Notes: generated from the letters alone by a model not told the origin. A stretch of 64,000 bases of DNA from Wurfbainia villosa (GCA_025175895.1 CM045998.1:18213153-18277152); one strand, 5' to 3'. Positions 24,207 to 36,380 are shown, counted from the first letter of the stretch. Numbers and translations are program-made.

Positions 24207-24218
24207 TTGTATCAGAGC
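24207..24218 (+). other. PBS of the TRIM
   Basis: TTGTATCAGAGC, one base different from the iMet-tRNA complement TGGTATCAGAGC, two bases after the LTR. Confidence 0.65.
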
Positions 24219-24321
24219 TATGGTCCATGTCTAGTCATGCACCTCGAACAAAAGAAGTGGGGATCATGTTTGGATCAAGAGAACCAAACACCAGACATGA
24301 AGTTTAGTTGGGTCAGGAGGA

Positions 24322-25613
24322 TGTAGGACCGTTGGTGGCCGGCTAGAGGGGGGTGAATAGCCCTCAATCGTTGTACGATGGAAATGTTCTTAATCATCTA
24401 CAATTATCGTTAGCGCAAGCGGAAATATAAAGCTAAGACAATTAAAACAACACAAAGTAAAATCAATGCTAACAAAAGATATAACGTGGTTCACGGCCTC
24501 GCCGCTAATACACGGTCCAATTCGTCTCCAGTGAATCACTCCGAAACCTATCCACTATTGGTCTCTCCCTTTAGCCAAAGCAAGGTGGAGGTAAACCTTC
24601 TTACAATACAAACACTCTTTCTTACAATAGATGTGAATTAAGAGCAAGAGAAAGAGTTGGAAGCTTGTAGAGCACTTGGATGATCAATTAGAGCATAAGC
24701 ATTAGCCATCCAAATGCCCACACCTTCTCTATAAATAGAGAAGGCTGTTTTCTTCCCGTTGGCCACTAACAGTCGACTGATTCCCCGATCAGTCGACTGA
24801 TCATGTAGTCGTTGCCCAATAATGGCTTCTTCCACATTGGATTTCATCCAACGGCTCCCACATCAATCGACTGATCTTCCCATCAGTCGACTGATGGAGC
24901 TATCAGTCGAGTGCCAGAAGTGAGCACTTGACTGATCACCATTCTGTGCCCGAAACCCTCGCGGCTAGTCGACTGATGTCATCATCATTCGACTGGTGGT
25001 CTCGACAATCGAATGCCAAACAGTGGCAGTCGACTGATGGCACAAAAACCAGACTTGTATACTAGTCGAGTCACAGTCGACTTGGAGCAGTCGACTGCCA
25101 TGACATGGCAGTCGACTGATGCCGGCCAAACCTCAAATTTTACATCCGTTTGAGCATCCGACGGTTGGCTAAACCTCAACCCTTGCGGTTGAGCCTCCGA
25201 CACTTAGCCATTCGGCCAACTTCACCTAATGAGCTACTTACATTTCACTCATTCTCTCATCTCACTTGAAGTCCCGAGCCGAAGCTCTCTTCGTTAGCGG
25301 TCACGTCCCTCGGCAGCATCAAGCGCACGACTCTGCAATGCTCCTTCGTGTCTCTTGCCCTCGAAGTCTGCTTCATTGGCTTCGCTTCAAGTCATCTCGT
25401 CCGGCGGTCCCTTGGATGCATCAAGCGCACGGCTTCACAATGCTCCTTCGCCGACTCAAACACGAGGTTGTGAGTTGGTGATCTTGCCAAAGCTCCATGT
25501 GCGAATTACTAAGTCCTGCAAGACTCCAACGCACATATCAAATCAAATCATCCTAACTTAAACCCTTTGCCACACACATCAAAACCATATCACATGGGTT
25601 GATTGCCCTAACA
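24322..25613 (-). repeat. 3' LTR (minus strand) of the 24322 element
   Basis: Its promoter region lies at about 24725-25110 in plus coordinates: many CAGTCGACTGA words upstream (minus sense) of TCTATTTATAGAGAAGG. Confidence 0.88.
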
Positions 25614-26817
25614 ATCTCCTCCTTTTTGATGTGTGGCAATCCGTTTAAGTTAGGTAAACAAATAACAATAAGCATAAGCAAGGAAAGCATGTAGATAAAA
25701 ACATGAGTATAACAACTCCCCCTTAAGACATGCTAAAATTTCCCTTTTAGCATGATTAACTTAAACCTATCAATTCTCCCACTTTGACACCATCAAAAAT
25801 ATTTTCCAAATGTCATACACACATGACATCAACTCTAATGGAAGAGAAAACCAAAAACCAAACAAAACCTGATAAAATTAGGTTATTGTGCTCGTACAAG
25901 ATACATCGATCGTTCGACTACGGTCGATTGGGTTATAGATTTTTGGACAAAATTCTAAAATACACTAGAAATTCCAAAAAATTTGAAAAATCATGAAATT
26001 TTAAAAACACATTTCTTTTAAAGTTATTTATCAGTGAAAAATGAGTTTTCATAAAAATTACTTATATTTTTAATGATTTTCCAAAAATCCAAAAGCTTAA
26101 AAAACAACTAGTATTTTGATCAAGTTTGTATCAATTTTAACACCTAGTTTTGCTTTAGATTGTTTCAAAACATGAAAACACAGATTGTAAAGTAAGAAAT
26201 TATTATGAAAACATTTGAAATATCCAACCATGATCTTTGGGCAATATGTCTATGAATTAAACATAAGCCTTCCCCATGATTGGTCTATTATTGCTATTTT
26301 GATACTTTAAATGACCATCTAAATACCATAGGCATTAGTGGACCATTTGTATCATCCTAACATCTCACCCATGCTAAGTTTTCAATCAAGGTTATCCTTA
26401 TAGTGAGTGTCAGATGTTCCTAAAGGTATTTATATACTTAACCTTCAAATTCATGCAATTCTACACAAGGCTAAGTATCACACTAACATACCACATGATC
26501 ATAAAGATATATATGCATTGATTTCACATTATGATCATGAAACAAGTGTATTACTCAATTTGTAATCATGCATTAGGTATAAAATCATAATAAGTCAAGT
26601 ATCACCTAAAGCATGATTTATCTATTTATGGGTGCATTATCATCACTCAACACTATCTCAAAAATTAAGTCCATGCCATCCTAAGTCAACCAAATAGTAT
26701 GATATAAATAAAATCCTTTTGGTTGACTAACCTAGGGTTTTCCTAACCCTTAAGGATGGATTTAGGAACCCAATACAAGTTCTTTCCTATGGGGTTCACT
26801 AAATATTCTTTTGGGAT
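25614..26817 (-). other. PPT and AT-rich internal region lacking pol
   Basis: The PPT is ATCTCCTCCTTTTTGAT in plus sense (25614-25630). The remaining 1.2 kb has no motif of integrase, RT or RNase H and no ORF of note. Confidence 0.6.
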
Positions 26818-28435
26818 CTATTTTTTAGCTATTGTCTTGTTCTTGGCTTGACCCCTAGCAATCAAACATTTATAGGCCTTTTCATTTGTCTTTCCCTTAT
26901 ATCCTAGGCCTTTCCTATTGAAGCTTGCCCTTTGGTTTCCTATGATCATGTTCAAGGTATTGGAGCCTATTGTAAATTTTTCTAGGGCCTTAGTCAAGTG
27001 GTCTACCTTTTCCCTTAAAGCTCTATTTTCTTCAATACATGCATCATTTACATCAAAAGGCATGTAGTTATAATGTGAGCATGCATCATCATCGTTAACA
27101 TTTAAACATGCTTGTTCTAATTTATTTTCTAGGGTCTTAATTTGATCTACCATACTCTTATTTTTCTTTTTGGCCCTAAATAAATCCCTAGTTAAGCTAG
27201 AAATCATAGAAACTATTTTCTTGGGAGTTAGATTCGTTACCATAGTTTCCATGTCTTCTTCTTCGGATGAAGAGGATGATGATGAGCCTCCCCCTTCACT
27301 AGAACTCTCCTCACTTGTGCTTGATTTTTCTTGCTCTGAGGAGGAGGTGTCTAGATCATCAAATGTCATCAAGACAAGGTTTTTGACAAAAGCATTTTCT
27401 TCCTCCGATGATGATGATGATGAAGGATCATCCCATGTCCTTGCCTTGAGCGCCTTGGCCTTCCCCTTTTCTTTGGCCTTCTTCTCCTCTTCCTTCTTCT
27501 TGCTCCCCTTCTTCTTTTCTCCTCCTTTCTTCTTTGCTATTATTCAAGAGGGGACAATCATCTCTTATATATCCCTCTTGTTGGCAATTGTAGCATATGA
27601 TCTTTCTTTTGTGCCTTCTCCTATCATAAGATTTGTTAAATTTTAAATTTTTTAAAGGACGCCTTTCCTTCTTTACCATATAAGTGTCTTCATTGATATT
27701 CATGGAGGATGAGGAGGATGCTTCATCGGAGGAGGTGGGAGTCTCCATCTTCTTCTTTCCCTTATTGGCTACTAGTGTCAGTCCCCTTGTTGGCTTGATG
27801 CTTGGTTCTTCACTTACTCCTTCAAGCCTTGTCTCATGCAACTCCATGGTTGAAAAGAATTGCTCTAGAGTGGTTATCTATAGATTCTTGGAGATGTAGA
27901 AAGAGTCCACCATTGAGCTCCATCTTGATGACCTAGGGAAGGCATCTATTGCCTTCATGACCATGTCCCAATTGGAGAGTCTTTCTTCTACACTTGTTAG
28001 TCCAATCAAAATTTCTTTAAACCTAGAATGTAAAGAGTTTACCTTCTCTCCCTTTTCGAGTTTGATGTTGCTTAATTGGGAGCGAAGGAGATCTCTTCTT
28101 GCAAGCTTGGCCTCGGAAGTGCCTTCATGGAGCTCTATGAGCTTCTCCAACATTTCCTTAGCGCTTGCACATTCCCCTATTCGGTTGATCTCTTGTTGGG
28201 GGAGCACATTGAAGAGGTGGTGCTTGGCCTTTGAATTTGCAAGGTGCTCCTCCCTTTGGTTTTTAGTCCACCTTGACTTCTCTATTGGTTCACCCTCTTC
28301 GTCCCTAGGCATCTCAAAACCGTTTTCCATTATAAGCATAATATCAAAATCGGTTTCAAAGAATACCTCCATGTGTTTCTTCCACCACGCAAATTCCCCT
28401 TCAAAATTCGGCAGATGAATATTAGAGTCGGCCAT
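26818..28435 (-). pseudogene. gag of the 24322 element (SIRE-like copia)
   Basis: Three consecutive open stretches read in order on the minus strand. 28435-27878 (185 residues) starts MADSNIHLPNFEG and has WWKKHMEVFFETDFD, WTKNQREEHLANSKA, QQEINRIGECASAKEM: the gag core. 27847-27428 has one zinc knuckle CYNCQQEGYIRDDC (27554-27595), in which the usual His is Tyr. 27372-26818 is Ser/Glu-rich and then coiled-coil (KTLENKLEQACL, ALREKVDHLTKALEKF) and ends with IIGNQRASFNRKGLGYKGK, the conserved gag end. Together they give about 540 residues; small frameshifts separate the pieces. Plus-strand ORFs here (27170-27646, 27957-28418) are antisense shadows. Confidence 0.85.
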
Positions 28436-28484
28436 CCTTGATGTAGTGCTTGTTGTGGTGGTTAGTCCTCGACAAGCTACCTTG

Positions 28485-28496
28485 GCTCTGATACCA
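28485..28496 (-). other. PBS, initiator-Met type, of the 24322 element
   Basis: The minus strand reads TGGTATCAGAGC, an exact iMet-tRNA PBS, two bases inside the LTR end. Confidence 0.85.
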
Positions 28497-28498
28497 CT

Positions 28499-29790
28499 TG
28501 TAGGACGGTTGGTGGCCGGCTAGAGGGGGGTGAATAGCCCTCAATCGTTGTACGATGGAAGTCATTCTTAATCGTCTATAATTATCGTTAGTGCAAGCGG
28601 AAATATAAAGCTAAGACAATTAAAACAACACAAAGTAAAAGCAATGCTAACAAAAGATATAACGTGGTTCACAGCCTCACCGCTAATCCACGGTCCGATT
28701 CGTCTCCGGTGAATCACTCCGAAACCAATCCACTATTGGTCTCTCCCTTTAGCCAAAGCAAGGTGGAGGTAAACCTTCTTACAACACAAACACTCTTTCT
28801 TACAATAGATGTGAATTAAGAGCAAGAGAAAGAGTTGGAAGCTTGTAGGGCACTTGGATGATCAGTTAGAGCATAAGCATTAGCCATCCAAAAGCCCACA
28901 CCTTCTCTATAAATAGAGAAGGTTGTTTTCTTCCCGTTGGCCACTAGTAGTCGACTGATTCCCCGATCAGTCGACTGATCCCCCGATCAGTCGATTGATC
29001 CTATAGTCGTTGCCCAATAACGACTTCTTCCACGTTGGATTTCATCCAACGGCTCCCACATCAGTCGACTAATCTTCCCATCAGTCGACTGATAGAGCTA
29101 TCAGTCGAGTGCCAGAAGCGAGCACTCGACTAATCACCATTCTGTGCCCAAAACCCTCGCAACCAATCGACTGATGCCATCATCAGTCGACTGCCAAACA
29201 GTGGAAGTCGACTGGTGGCACAAAAACCAGACACGTATACCAGTCGAGTCACAATTGACTTGGAGCAGTCGACTGTCATGACATGGCAGTTGACTGATGC
29301 CGGCCAAACCTCAAACTTTACATCCGTTTGAGGATCCGACGGTCGGGTAAACTTCAACCCTTGTGGTCGAGCCTCTGACACTTAGCCATTCGGCCAACTT
29401 CACATAATGAGCTACTTACATTTCACTCATTCTCTCATCTCACTTGAAGTCCCTCGCCAAAGCTCTCTTCGTTCGTGGCCACGTCCCTCGACAGCATCAA
29501 GCGCACGTCTCTGCAATGCTCCTTCGCGTCTCTTGCCCTCGAAGTCTGCTTCCTTGGCTTCGCTTTAAGTCATCTCGTCCGGCGGTCCCTCGGATGCATC
29601 AAGAACACGACTTCGCAATGCTCCTTCGTCGACTCAAGCACGAGGTTGTGAGTTGGTGATCTTGCCAAAGCTCCATGTGTGAATTACTATGTCTGCAAGA
29701 CTCCAACGTACATATCAAATCCAATCATCCTAACTTAAACCCTTTGTCTCACACATCAAAACTATATCACATGGGTTGATTGCCCTAACA
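28499..29790 (-). repeat. 5' LTR (minus strand) of the 24322 element
   Basis: Same length as its partner. Palindrome-rich U3 at about 28945-29290 (plus coordinates), TATA-like element at about 28910. Confidence 0.88.
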
Positions 29791-29795
29791 GAGGA

Positions 29796-30067
29796 ACGGA
29801 CAACTGACAGGAAGTCCAATTGAGTCAGAGGACCAGACAACTGACAGGAAGTTCAGCTGGGTCAAGAGGACCAGATAATTGGCAGGAAGACCTAGTGGGT
29901 TAAGGATCGAACATCAAGCAGAGAAAATCATTTGAGGACGGATAGGCTTAAGGGGGGCCCAATATGGTCCTTCATTTGAAGGGGAGGGGGAGTTGGGAGT
30001 AGGAAGTCCAGCTGGGTCAAGAGGACCAGATAATTGGCAGGAAGACCTAGTGGGTTGAGGATCAAAC
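29796..30067 (+). repeat. TRIM interior with a 150-bp tandem duplication
   Basis: The stretch AGGAAGTTCAGCTGGGTCAA...ACCTAGTGGGTTAAGGATCG...GGGGAGTTGGGAG starting about 29848 is repeated from about 30001. The second copy is interrupted at CAAAC by the 30068 element and resumes at 38924. The duplicated part includes a PPT-like run. Confidence 0.7.
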
Positions 30068-31907
30068 TGTTAGTTATAACCCTAGAACCAATCATGTGAT
30101 GGTTGAATAGGGAATATTTTGTATCATATTCTATAAAGGCAAAGGATTGGTTATTATATATTTACGTCTTGCTTGTGCCAGCTAAATTAAATATATAATA
30201 ATGCCCTAGAAAAGTAGGTTCTTATCTACAGCACATCATTGGCAGAATTGATTATGAGAGGCTGTAGAGAACACTTTCCTAAATGTTCCTAGTCAAGTAT
30301 TAATATGCAAGGGCAATATTAATACATAAAGACTAGCATGTAGGTCAATTGATGACTTGATCTCCCAAGTCATGGATATATGATATCAAGTTGACACATG
30401 GGTATATATTAGAGAATATATACTGAACTGACCCGCCATGAGAAAGTTTCATGGATCGTCATATGAGTGTCATAAACTTTCTCATGTGACTATTGGTATG
30501 AATAGTCCTCAAACTTGAAGTCACTACGGTTCACTACATAAGGAGTTATGTAATTTGGTATCGTCAAACGTCACCCGTAACAGGGTGGACCATAAAGGCG
30601 ATTACTGGGTATATAATAAATTATGCGGAGGGATGTGAGTGATGTAGATGGGATCTATCCCTCACATATGATGGGAGTGATATCTGTGGGCCCCTTGATT
30701 GAGTAGAACTACTAAAATGCATGGCCATGCTCGAATGAGTCAATATGAGATATTGAGCTCATTTGTTTGAGTTAGTTTACTCAGGGATCAAGAAACACAT
30801 AGATTGATCGAGGATGACACGGTCTATGCCTCATTGGTCAATCTGATATCAAGGATAGAAGGACACGGTCATACATTATAGTAGTCACGGAAAGGTTAGT
30901 CGGATCTTGACTTATTTCGTAACTTGGGTAGCAATGATGTATTGCTAGATGCCGCTCATTGCTTGTGTATCTAAAAGAGTTTAGATCCACTGCCAACGTT
31001 ATGAGAGCCTATAGGGTCACACACAAAGATCATGATGATTAGAAGAATTAGTGCATTCTAGTTTGACTAGAATAATTTGGGAATAAGCTTAAGTACAAAA
31101 TGGTTTTTGGACTTTAAGCTTAATGAGAATTTTAGATTATTGATTTAATGAGATTAATTCAATATGCTAAGCTTAATTGATTTAATGAGATTAACTCAAT
31201 ATGTTACCTTATTGATTTAATGAGATTAATTCAATATGATAACATAAGCTTATTGAATTAATAAGATTAATTCAACATCCATGAATGCCACATAAGCATG
31301 CCACCTAAGCATGTCACATAAGCATGCCACCTAAGCTTGATGAGGTGGAAGGAGACAAAGGGTTTTGACCTTTGGATTTCCCCCACATGTGGCCGGCTAT
31401 CTTTCAATGCCATTGATTGCATTGAATGTGATAGGAGATGAAAGGTTTTTCCAATCCTATAAAACACCCCATGGGGTGGCCGGCCAAAGGAGTTGAAGTG
31501 TGGAAGCTTGAGGCTTGGTGAGAGCTTGGTGGGAGAGGCTTTGGTTGTGTGGTTTTTGTGAGTGTAGGCTAGCAAGAAGAGTGGTCTTCTTCTTCCTTTC
31601 TCTCTTTCCTTACTTTGGTTGTGTGGTTTTTGTGAGTGTAGTAAAGGAGAGCTCTTCTAGTTTCTTTTGTGAGACAAGAGCTTGCTCGTGTGGATACATA
31701 TAGAGGCACGGACACTTGAACGTGCTAAAAGATCTAACACATCCAAGGAGAAGCGGGATTACAAAGGGCACGCAACAAAGGTAATATTCTCCTATAAGAT
31801 AGGTTTAGAGAAATTTATTTTGTACGAGGTTTTCTTTCGCAAGGATCACTTGGAAGGGATCCTATTTTTAGATTGGCATATCTTTGTTTTGCATATAAGA
31901 TCCTATA
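30068..31907 (+). repeat. 5' LTR of the 30068 element
   Basis: It begins TGTTAGTTATAACCC. Versus the 3' LTR it lacks the AACAAGGAGATT stretch after TGGCCGGC, has an extra CATAAGCATGCCACC-type copy near 31300, and near 31612-31640 carries a second copy of GGTTGTGTGGTTTTTGTGAG in place of the 3' LTR sequence. Confidence 0.9.
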
Positions 31908-31908
31908 G

Positions 31909-31920
31909 TATCGAGCCACT
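31909..31920 (+). other. Degraded PBS
   Basis: TAGTATCGAGCC follows the LTR, a mutated form of TGGTATCAGAGC (G to A, and one base lost). Confidence 0.55.
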
Positions 31921-33126
31921 TAGAAAGATCGTATAAAAATAGGTTTTCTCTATTTTATATATGATATAGAAGTAGGATAAATTTTATTATGAGTTGATAA
32001 TTGCATTAGCAATTTTTCAAACATAATAAAATATCCAATGTCTTTTAAAAGTTAAAATGACATGGTGCATGGTTATGGCCTAGTCCCAAAAGGTTTTTGA
32101 ATGTGTGTGTTGTAATTCTTAATACGGCCTACGTGTTGTGCCTTTCTCCTAACATTCTTGTTGTAAAATTAGCTTTAGACTCGAATGTAACTCGAGTATT
32201 TCTCCTTTTGTAATATACAACAAAGATGGAGGGTCCATTGGAAGATAATGTTACAAGGAGGAAGTCAACAACACAAGACAACCAAAAGGAAGCACTTGGG
32301 AGAAGATGCTATCCCTAGATTGACCAATCAATCTTCTCATTGGCTTGAGAAGATTGTAGAATAAGGGCCATAACCATGACACGCTTAGTTTAATATGTAT
32401 GTGATGCATGTTAATTTAGCTTATATGTGATGTATGCTAATATGTATGTGATGCATGTTTATGTTTATTTCTTAATAAGTCTAAACGATATGTCTACCAA
32501 AGTTTGGTACTCACTACTTCCTCGATCATTTGTTATTGGGTTTGCCAAAGCAAAGCAATGCATTTTATCTTGGAAGAGTGCGAGTGGACAATCGTGATGT
32601 CCCGCTATCAAACTTGGTTAAGACTTAATTAAGTTTTTCTTAATTAATTAAGAAAGTAGAGGCATATATTAGCTTTGAACATAAGTTTTAAAGATTTGTT
32701 TTGTGTGATTTCCGAACATCAGCTTTGTCTTAGAAAGTGGTCGTTGCTCCGATATCAAAGAAGGCCTCTGTGCCTCGCCACGGCCTGGAAGCTGGTTTAG
32801 GAATAAGCACTAAACTAATCTAAACTTAACCAAAGCTATTAAAGAGTTACATCAAATATAATTGGCAAAAGATTGCCTACCTAATCATACTACGTCTTGG
32901 GCGATTAGCCAAAGCTAACTCAAGACGAATTATGATGTGGATCTTTATCCCATATAAATTTATAGCTAAATAGAAGCTAATCATATAAGCAAAATGTGTT
33001 TGCCTACATCAATGATTAGCTCATATCAAAGCTATGAGAATTTAGTGGGAGCCTCATTTAATTAAAGGCCTAATTAAATGACTTAGGTATGATACTAAAT
33101 TTTGCATTTTAATGTTGTAGATCACC
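31921..33126 (+). other. Long untranslated leader of the 30068 element
   Basis: 1.2 kb between PBS and gag with no ORF. It contains a GC-richer block (32721-32793, see separate entry) in otherwise AT-rich DNA. Packaging and dimerisation signals of copia elements are expected here. Confidence 0.55.
32721..32793 (+). other. Conserved leader block shared with a second element
   Basis: It contains GAAAGTGGTCGTTGCTCCGA, AAAGAAGGCCTCTGTGCC and TCGCCACGGCCTGGAAGC. A copy about 88% alike by eye lies in the minus-strand element at 45987-46057, in the same sense relative to that element. Non-coding in both. Confidence 0.6.
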
Positions 33127-33882
33127 ATGTCATCTAACACGACACACCCCCTCAACTTGCGATCTGTCCTTGAGAAAGACAAGCTCAATGGAGCTAACTT
33201 TCTAGACTGGTATAGGAACTTGAGGATTATCCTCAAGCAAGAACGTAAACTGTATGTCCTAGAGCAGTCTATCCCTGAAACACCCGCCCCTATGGCCACT
33301 CGTGCTGAAAAGGATGCTTATAAGAAGCATCAAGATGACGCATTAGATGTGTCATGTCTTATGCTTGCCACCATGAACTCTGAGCTTCAGAAGCAACATG
33401 AGAACATGGATGCCTATGGTATGGTTGAACATTTGAAACAACTATATCAAGGACAAGCTAGGCACGAGCGTTTTGAAGTGTCTAAAGCTCTTTTTGCATG
33501 CAAGATGCAAGAAGGAACACCTGTAGGAACTCACGTACTTAAAATGATAGGGTACGTTGAGAACCTTGAAAGACTAGGTTTTCCACTGAGCCAAGAATTG
33601 GCAACCGATGTTATCTTGCAATCGTTGCCGGAAACATATAATCAATTCGTCATGAATTATAACATGAATGAAATTGATAAACCTTTGCCTGAGATTCTCA
33701 GCATGTTAAGAACTGCTGAACCGAATCTTAAGAAGAAAGTTAGTAACGTACTAATGGTCAACAAGGGCAAAGGTAAACGCAAAGGAAAGGGTAAGACCCA
33801 AGCCAAAGGCAAGGCCAATTCATCCACTTCAAAGGGTAAAGGTAAAGTACCTAAGGAAGAGGATTGCTTCCATTCTTGGTGA
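33127..33882 (+). CDS. gag: copia gag protein, truncated at the zinc knuckle
   Basis: 251 residues starting MSSNTTHPLNLRSVLEKDKL. The motif LNGANFLDWYRNLRIILKQE marks the copia gag core (UBN2/DUF4219-like). It continues with QGQARHERFEVSKALFACKM and VILQSLPETYNQFVMNYNMN, then a Lys/Gly-rich basic tail of GKGKGK type. The knuckle begins EDCFHSW and is cut by TGA at 33880-33882, where a C-x2-C-x4-H-x4-C finger is expected. Nucleocapsid function is therefore lost, and translation into pol stops. The Met is the first in frame and lies after the long leader. Confidence 0.88.
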   Translation: MSSNTTHPLNLRSVLEKDKLNGANFLDWYRNLRIILKQERKLYVLEQSIPETPAPMATRAEKDAYKKHQDDALDVSCLMLATMNSELQKQHENMDAYGMVEHLKQLYQGQARHERFEVSKALFACKMQEGTPVGTHVLKMIGYVENLERLGFPLSQELATDVILQSLPETYNQFVMNYNMNEIDKPLPEILSMLRTAEPNLKKKVSNVLMVNKGKGKRKGKGKTQAKGKANSSTSKGKGKVPKEEDCFHSW

Positions 33883-34784
33883 GGGGACCTTTAAGGCTGA
33901 AAGTCTACCTTGAGGAAGTAAAGAAGAAAAGAAGTGGGACTTCTGCCTCAAGTATACACGTTATATAAGTTAATCTATCTATTTCTTCTACATAGGTATT
34001 AGATATCGGATGTGCATCTCACATTTGTACTAATGTGCAGGGACTGAGAAATAGTAGACTAATGGCAAAAGGTGAAGTGGACCTACAAGTAGGCAATGGC
34101 GCAAAAGTTGTTGTTGTAGCTGTAGGAACATATTTTTTGTCTTTGCCCACTGGGCTTATCTTAGAACTAGAGGAGTGCTTTTATGTACCTGCATTAACAA
34201 AGAACATAATCTCTGTATCTTGTTTAGACAAGAAAAACTTTTCTTTTATAATAAAGGACAAATGTTGTTCCATTTATTTGAATGAAATGTTCTATTATAA
34301 TGCACCACTTATGAATGGTCTCTATGTTCAAGATTTAGAAAACCCAATTTATAACGTAAATACCAAACGGTTCAAATCGAATAATTTGAACCAAACATAT
34401 CTCTGGCACTGTCGCCTAGGTCACATAAATGAAAAATGTATATCCCAACTCCATAAAGATGGATTATTGGACTTATTTGATTTTGAATCATATGAGGTAT
34501 GCGAATCTTGTCTTTTAGGAAAGATGACTAAAACTCCATTTAGTGGACATGACGAGAGAGCGATGGACTTGTTAGGACTCATACATACTGATGTATGTGG
34601 CCCTTTCAATGTCGAAGCCAGAGGAGGCTATAAGTACTTTATTACTTTCACTGATGATATGAGTAGATTTGGCTACTTATATTTGATGAGACATAAGTCA
34701 GAATCCTTTGAAAAGTTCAAAGAATTCAAGAATGAAGTACAAAACCAACTTGGTAAGCGTATTAAGCTACTTCGATCAGATTGA
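33883..34784 (+). pseudogene. copia protease and integrase N-terminal part
   Basis: From about 34002 the frame reads VLDIGCASHICTN: the protease signature with D-I-G (34012-34020) where Ty1/copia has D-[ST]-G, preceded by a stop in place of the usual Trp. The ORF from 34035 has NIISVSCLDKK, then the pre-integrase zinc finger (HCRLGH, H-x4-H, and CESC, C-x2-C; about 34408-34513). The integrase core follows with the first Asp in IHTDVCGPF and the FTDDMSRFGYLYLM stretch. It ends with LRSD-stop (TGA 34782-34784) where the family has LRSD[RN]GGE. Confidence 0.88.
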
Positions 34785-35239
34785 GGTGGTGAATACCTTA
34801 GTCAAGAGTTTCGTGATCACCTGGCTGAGTGTGGGATAATATCCCAACTCACTCCACCTAGAACACCACAATGGAATGGTGTATCTGATAGGAGAAATCG
34901 TACTCTATTAGATATGGTACGATCAATGATGAGCCAGACTGATCTACCTACTTCCTTTTGGGGTTTAGCTCTAGAGACAGCCGCTTTCACACTTAATCGC
35001 GTCCCATCAAAAGCCGTAGAAAAGACACCATATACGTTATGGACTGGGAAGAGTCCCAAAATGTCTTTTATAAAGATTTGGGGTTGTGAAGCTTATGTTA
35101 GACATCAAGTCTCAGATAAACTAGGACCCAAATCAGATAAGTGTTATTTTGTAGGATATCCCAAGGAAACTAAGGGATATTACTTTTACAATCCCACACT
35201 CTTGGCAAGGTGTTTGTTGCCAGAAATGTTGTCTTTCTA
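34785..35239 (+). pseudogene. copia integrase C-terminal part
   Basis: In frame after the stop: GGEYLSQEFRDHLAECGI, then TPQWNGVSDRRNRTLLDMV. The third catalytic residue, Glu in GVSERRN-type sequences, is Asp here (codon 34887-34889). The chain continues with MVRSMMSQTDLPTSFWGLAL and the GKSPKMSFIKIWGCEAYVR and KCYFVGYPKETKGYYFY blocks. A frameshift near 35205 moves the reading frame; the original frame stops at 35238. Confidence 0.85.
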
Positions 35240-35905
35240 GAAAGAGAATTTATTTCTAGAAAAACTAGTGGGAGTAAAATTCATCTTGAAGAAATTCAAG
35301 ATGAAGATAACACTAAGGCTTCGATGGAAAATGAACAGGCACCACAAAGTGTTGTGGATGAGGAAATTGTTGCCCAAAGAGTTGTGGAGCAAACACCTGT
35401 TCAAGTAGACCAACCTCTTCGTAGATCTGATAGGATCCGTCGTCAACCTGAGAGATATTCTTTTCTCTTGACTGACAACGGTGAAGTATTGCTTGTCGAT
35501 CTTGACGAGCCTACATCCTATCAAGAAGCTATGATGAGCCCAGATTCCGAGAAATGGCTAGAGGCCATGAGATCCGAAATGGAATCCATGTACACTAACC
35601 AAGTATGGACTTTGGTTGATCCACCTGAAGGGGTAAAACCCATTGGGTGTAAGTGGGTCTTTAAAGTAAAGACTGACATGGATGGTAATAAGCATACCTA
35701 TAAAGGTAGATTGGTGGCTAAAGGATTCAAACAAATTCATGGTATTGACTATGATGAAACCTTTTCACGATTGCGATGCTTAAATCCATTCGGATCATAC
35801 TTGCTATTGACCTACCACGATTATGAGATCTGGCAGATGGATGTCAAAACCGCTTTTCAATGGAAAGCTACCGAAGATGTGTACATGACACACCGAGGGT
35901 TTTGA
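35210..35905 (+). pseudogene. copia pol linker and reverse transcriptase N-terminal half
   Basis: The frame holds VFLEREFI, an acidic linker, RRSDRIRRQPERYSFLL, then the RT start: SYQEAMMSPDSEKWLEAMRS, QVWTLVDPPEGVKPIGCKWV, FKVKTDMDGNKHTYKGRLVA. The active-site block DYDETFS(P)VA is changed (DYDETFSRLRCLN), and a later part reads EIWQMDVKTAFQWK where a leucine-asparagine pair usually follows. The frame is lost at about 35900 (HRGF-stop), with a small deletion before the YVDD segment. Confidence 0.85.
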
Positions 35906-36077
35906 AGATCCAAAGCATCTGAAAGGTATGCAACCGCAAAGGTCCATTTATGGACTAAAGCAAGCCTCTCCGGAATCTTCGATTCGATGATGCAATCAAG
36001 GAGTTTGGTTTCATCAAGAATGAAGATGAACCTTGTGTCTACAAGAGAAATAGTGGGAGCACATTGTATTTCTTGTC

Positions 36078-36380
36078 TTGTATGTAGATGACATACTTCT
36101 CATCGGAAATGATATTCCCTCACTCCAGTCTGTGAAGATGTGGTTAGGGAATTGTTTCTCGATGAAAGACTTAGGTAAAGCTGCCTATATTCTAGGCATC
36201 AAGATCTATAGAGATAGATCTAAAAGATTACTTGGCCTAAGTCAGAGTACATACATTGATAAAGTGCTAGATCGTTTTGCTATGCAAAATTCCAAGAAAG
36301 GATTTCTGCCTTTATCACATGGTGTGAGTCTTTCAAAGACTCAATGTCCCTCTTCTAAGGAGGAGAGATCGCATGGATAA
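36078..36380 (+). pseudogene. copia reverse transcriptase C-terminal half
   Basis: It starts MYVDDILLIGNDIPSLQSVK, with the catalytic YVDD intact, then FSMKDLGKAAYILGIKIYRD and LSQSTYIDKVLDRFAMQNSK. It stops at 36378-36380 shortly before the RNase H region; the next open frame begins at 36428 after a frameshift. Confidence 0.88.

Larger units (their letters stand above)
24322..29790 (-). mobile_element. Non-autonomous copia-type LTR retrotransposon, gag only, minus strand (5.5 kb)
   Basis: Exact TSDs GAGGA (24317-24321 and 29791-29795) flank TGTAGG...CCTAACA. Both LTRs are 1292 bp and about 95% alike by eye. Read on the minus strand: LTR (29790-28499), iMet PBS (28496-28485), gag (28435-26818), 1.2 kb of AT-rich DNA, PPT, LTR. 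There is no pol. The 62455 LTR and gag at the right window edge belong to the same family. Confidence 0.92.

Noticed and set aside
27170..28418. Plus-strand ORFs of 158 and 153 codons
   Set aside because: They are antisense to the gag gene at 26818-28435, and their translations are Ser/Leu-rich shadows.
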